From assembly GCA_027622115.1 (NCBI GenBank), contig JAQBZS010000262.1, forward strand, positions 1 through 8,471: a stretch of DNA of 8,471 bases, written 5' to 3'. Shown here one piece after another: positions 6,189-8,471 of this stretch. Both the position numbers and the translations under genes were made by a program. The notes beneath the pieces are model-generated. The model saw only the letters and a list, made by a program, of their open reading frames with translations. It was not told the DNA's origin and ran no database searches. Numbering within the stretch: the stretch's first letter is position 1; each line of letters opens with the position of its first letter. This stretch comes from Planctomycetota bacterium (GTDB taxonomy: Bacteria; Planctomycetota; Planctomycetia; Planctomycetales; Planctomycetaceae).

Positions 6189-6563
6189 GAGACGATCCTG
6201 ATAAATGGACGAATCGACGATCCGTTTGTTGAATGTCATTCCGCCATCCCTGGCATCCGCATCGGCATCCCCAATGCCGATTTTGTCCCACGGCCCCAAA
6301 ACCGCGAGGATGATTAGACGGGCTTGCCGTCACAGACTCACAGTGGCGGCGCTGGCCGCGACTTTCAAGCCCAGAGCCCTGAAGATAACGCTCGCCAAGC
6401 AATTCCGTCCGTTCGGACCGTCAGAGTTTCCGTGACCATTGCGTTCGCGAATCCGTCGAGCGTCAATCAAACAAAGGCGGCTCGGTGGGATAGGGTGTTA
6501 ATAATTCGCTCTTGATTGCTGCATTTTTTTAGTTGGACTGCGCCACTTCGGCGTGAACGTCGC
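6189..6563. other. Gene-free leader region upstream of the TPR-redoxin gene
   Basis: I see no convincing coding region on either strand. The part nearest the minus-strand gene must carry its promoter and leader. The Shine-Dalgarno AGGA (complement of 6196-6199) is visible, but no -35/-10 pair with proper spacing stands out. A short run of GATGCC-like units lies at about 6243-6272. A T7 tract (about 6525-6531) is not preceded by a strong hairpin and so is not called a terminator. A 4-bp hairpin (CGCC-ACTTC-GGCG, 6541-6553) is too small to interpret. Confidence 0.5.
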
Positions 6564-6692
6564 TCGTTTAACTTAACCGCACGCCGTAGTAGGCACGCGC
6601 GTTTGTGGACATCTCGCGGTCGAACTACCAAGAACTGATGAGACGCGTTTTCACTCCTCAAACGCGCGTGCCTACGGCGTGCGGTTAAACGA
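6564..6692. repeat. Long imperfect inverted repeat (MITE-like, about 130 bp)
   Basis: The right arm (6660-6692) contains GCCTACGGCGTGCGGTTAAA, and its reverse complement matches the left arm (6564-6604) at every base except two insertions in the left arm. Both insertions are tandem micro-duplications: TTAAC doubled near 6567-6577, and GTA doubled near 6586-6592. A 55-nt spacer (6605-6659) of unrelated sequence separates the arms. No clear target-site duplication flanks it and no transposase is encoded. It may be a non-autonomous element, or two copies of a dispersed palindromic repeat in opposite orientation. Confidence 0.8.
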
Positions 6693-6710
6693 CGCACCTC
6701 GACCGCAACC

Positions 6711-6776
6711 GTGAGCCGTGACGCGTAAGCGTCCGGGCACCGAACTGTTCCCGAGGCCTTACGGCCAACGGCTCAC
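6711..6776. repeat. Cloverleaf-like palindromic repeat 3' of the DUF420 gene
   Basis: GTGAGCCGT (6711-6719) pairs nearly base for base with the inverse end CGGCTCAC (6769-6776), and CGGG (6734-6737) pairs with CCCG (6750-6753). Between these, each half forms its own hairpin: GACGC-GTAA-GCGTC (6720-6733) and GGCC-TTAC-GGCC (6755-6766). The two loops are complementary (GTAA against TTAC). The whole can fold as one outer stem with side hairpins, or as one long stem with mismatched blocks. It lies 65 nt past the stop of the minus-strand DUF420 gene and could stabilise or end that transcript. Similar GCGTAAGCGTC-type elements are, from memory, dispersed in planctomycete genomes. Confidence 0.75.
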
Positions 6777-6840
6777 CCACGAATCCCACAACTCTCGGAC
6801 TATTCGGCGAGCGCTGTCGGCTCAGAAATTGCGCGAAGAC

Positions 6841-7329
6841 TCAGCGGATGAACGCCATGTAATAAAACGTCAATCCGGTGATCGACGTCAGCACGATGTC
6901 GATCGTGGAAATCCACGCCAATCGGCGATGCAACGGGCTGTGCGGCCCAGGAAACGGCGGGTTGGAAAACCGTTTGAGCGCCAGGACGAGCGTGATGCCC
7001 CACAACACCGGCGTCGTGATTGCAAACACCAAATGCACCCACAACAGCTTGCGGACAAACTGAAACTGTTCGTCGGTGAGTGGTACGTCGCGTTTCTGAA
7101 CAACATTCTCCCAGCCGCCCTGAATCCATTGCATGTCGACTTCGAATGCAGTCACGGCCAAGAACAGCACGACGCCCAAGCTGACCTGCAGGTTGCGGTG
7201 CAGCGAGTAATTGAAGGTGAACTTGACGACGTAGATGCTGTACAGAATCGCCGGCACGATCAGGACCAGCGACACCACGACCGCGTCCAGCATGAACGAC
7301 GTCTTGAAACCCAGGAACCCGTCAGACAT
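6841..7329 (-). CDS. DUF420-family four-helix membrane protein
   Basis: This encodes 162 residues, a normal length for DUF420 proteins. There are four transmembrane segments at about 14-35, 47-64, 91-117 and 138-159. Histidines H44 (SLHRN), H99 (WVHL), and H130 and H134 (GPHSPLHRRLAW) lie near membrane boundaries. The HxxxHRRLAW motif before the last helix is the family hallmark I used. DUF420 proteins often sit with haem-copper oxidase genes, and a member in Bacillus (CtaM) is needed for cytochrome oxidase maturation, so a role in respiratory oxidase assembly is plausible here but inferred. The ATG at 7327-7329 has GAGG (complement of 7335-7338) 5 nt upstream, a good ribosome-binding site. 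A CCGCG-ACTT-CGCGG hairpin (7348-7361) lies just before it. The DUF1553 gene upstream is on the same strand, 121 bp away. No oxidase gene is visible nearby. Confidence 0.85.
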   Translation of the reverse strand: MSDGFLGFKTSFMLDAVVVSLVLIVPAILYSIYVVKFTFNYSLHRNLQVSLGVVLFLAVTAFEVDMQWIQGGWENVVQKRDVPLTDEQFQFVRKLLWVHLVFAITTPVLWGITLVLALKRFSNPPFPGPHSPLHRRLAWISTIDIVLTSITGLTFYYMAFIR

Positions 7330-7450
7330 CTTGACCTCGAATATGGACCGCGACTTCGCGGGTGAACCACCGCAGAAACGTTAGCCGCATCGGCGCGCGG
7401 ATGTTCGAGCAAGTGTGGCGTGGTCCGCAAGCGTGATTTCGAGCCGCGAT

Positions 7451-8471
7451 CTATTCGACGTACACGAATTCGTTCGAATTCAACAACGCGTGGCACAAGT
7501 TGATAATGCCGACTCCCGTGTTCACGTCATTGGGCCAAACAACCGTGGCCTGGCCCGCAAGCACTTTCGAATTCGACCGACCGGACAACTCGGCCTGTGA
7601 AGCAATGAATTCTCGGGACAATGTGATCTCTTCCGCATCCGGCATCCGGGCGACGGTCTCACGAAAGATTCGGCGAATCACCACGTCGAGATCGGCATCC
7701 CCAGCCACGTCTTTCGTGACGCGTGCGGCAAACTCGCCAGCGTATTGCAGAACCATCTCGCTGTTGAGCAAGAGCAGTGATTGCGGTGCCACCGTGGTCT
7801 CCGCTCGACGCGCACAGCTTTCGTGCATGTCCGGAAAATCGAACGCCTTCAACATCGGATACGGCAAGTTCCGCTTGGCGAAAATGTAGACCGACCGACG
7901 CCCGTGTTCGCGCGTGTCTTTCGAGACGGTCCACTTTTCGCGGCTGTTGAAGTTCGGCGGCAGCGGTGGATAAACGCCTGGTCCATACATTTTTTGATGC
8001 AATCCGCCAGACATCGCCAACAACGAATCTCGAATCGACTCGGCCGACAAGCGTTGACGCGGAAAGTGGTGATACAAGTGGTTGTCCGGATCAACGATCG
8101 GCTCGTTCGAACTTGATGCGTTTGCGGCCAGAGTCAACGCGGACTGTCGATAGGTCGAAGAGTTCATGATCAGCCGATGCAGCGTTTTGATGCTCCACCC
8201 GGACCGCACAAACTCGTCGGCGAGATAATCCAACAACTCGGGATGCGTAGGTGGCTGCCCCTGTGTACCGAAATCGTTGGCGTTGCTCACCAGGCCTTTG
8301 CCGAAGTGCTTCTGCCACACGCGATTGACGATCACCCGCGCCGTCAGCGGGTTGTCCCGAGAGGTCAGCCATTGTGCCAAGGCCGTGCGACGACCGGACG
8401 TTCCAATCCGCGGCGGTTCCGGTTTCGCGATTCGGCTCGAGATTCGAACCAGTGCGCTGGGAAAACTCGGC
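7451..8471 (-). CDS. DUF1553 (PSD1) domain protein, C-terminal part; 5' end beyond the window
   Basis: About 340 residues are visible. The frame stays open to the window edge, ending at TAG 7451-7453. Codons upstream of the TTG at 8378-8380 continue the family sequence (PEPPRIGTSGRRTALAQWL), so that TTG is internal and not a start. DUF1553 landmarks occur in order: SRDNPLTARVIVNRVWQKHF, THPELLDYLADEFVRSGWS, STYRQS, RQRLSAESIRDSLLAMSGG, RSVYIFAKRN, DFPDMHESCARRAETTVAPQ, and a C-terminus with CHALLNSNEFVYVE. Full-length members usually carry a signal peptide, a cytochrome c-like domain (PSCyt1) and DUF1549 ahead of DUF1553, and total about 800-1100 residues. They are greatly expanded in Planctomycetota and are often paired with DUF1501 proteins. 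They are thought to act outside the cytoplasm, but the biochemical role is not established. None of the upstream domains can be checked here. Confidence 0.95.
   Translation of the reverse strand, partial: PSFPSALVRISSRIAKPEPPRIGTSGRRTALAQWLTSRDNPLTARVIVNRVWQKHFGKGLVSNANDFGTQGQPPTHPELLDYLADEFVRSGWSIKTLHRLIMNSSTYRQSALTLAANASSSNEPIVDPDNHLYHHFPRQRLSAESIRDSLLAMSGGLHQKMYGPGVYPPLPPNFNSREKWTVSKDTREHGRRSVYIFAKRNLPYPMLKAFDFPDMHESCARRAETTVAPQSLLLLNSEMVLQYAGEFAARVTKDVAGDADLDVVIRRIFRETVARMPDAEEITLSREFIASQAELSGRSNSKVLAGQATVVWPNDVNTGVGIINLCHALLNSNEFVYVE

Noticed and set aside
6189..6299. N-terminal extension of the TPR-redoxin frame (starts MGPWDKIG)
   Set aside because: It would bury a clear signal peptide inside the protein. 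The ATG at 6186-6188 has AGGA at good spacing.
6467..6697. Minus-strand frame of 76 codons through the long inverted repeat
   Set aside because: It is Arg/Ser-rich translation of repeat DNA with no ribosome-binding site or recognisable motif.
6718..7365. Plus-strand frame of 215 codons opposite the DUF420 gene
   Set aside because: It is rich in Arg, Gln, His and Asp with no fold pattern, and it is antisense to a clear four-helix membrane protein with its own ribosome-binding site.

Overview
The window looks like chromosomal DNA of a planctomycete (Planctomycetota, probably Pirellulales or a relative). The evidence is the C-terminal half of a DUF1553/PSD1-type protein at the right edge, a signal-peptide TPR protein fused to a redoxin domain, short unlinked transcription units, large structured intergenic repeats, and a G+C content a little above one half. 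The lineage is inferred from gene content, not from a marker gene.

Layout. Positions 1-449 (+) hold the end of an antitoxin gene overlapping a RelE/ParE-family toxin gene. Positions 689-2113 (+) hold a radical SAM gene. Its conventional reading frame stops at the TGA at 2072-2074, but this TGA is best read as selenocysteine. The codons around it spell Phe-Cys-Sec-Ala-Glu-Pro, the tail that names the CUAEP/CCAEP-tail radical SAM (seleno)protein family. A perfect 7-bp hairpin with an AG-starting loop lies 12 nt after the TGA, as expected for a bacterial SECIS element. Positions 2269-2517 (+) hold a small two-helix membrane protein, followed by a REP-like palindrome (2559-2629). Positions 2753-3670 (+) encode TruB, the tRNA pseudouridine-55 synthase. 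It overlaps tail to tail with 3657-6188 (-), an exported TPR-redoxin protein with a repeat-expanded Pro/Ala/Lys linker. Positions 6189-6840 are gene-free and contain two large structured repeats: a long inverted repeat (6564-6692) and a cloverleaf-like palindrome (6711-6776). Positions 6841-7329 (-) encode a four-helix DUF420 membrane protein. Positions 7451-8471 (-) are the 3' part of a DUF1553 gene that runs off the window.

The genes do not form one pathway. Apart from the toxin-antitoxin pair they look like independent units, and TruB is separated from its usual translation-gene neighbours. The most notable content is the radical SAM selenoprotein with its Cys-Sec tail and SECIS-like hairpin; a standard gene caller would clip the functional end of this protein. 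No selA, selB, selD or tRNA-Sec gene is in the window, so Sec decoding must be supplied from elsewhere in the genome.
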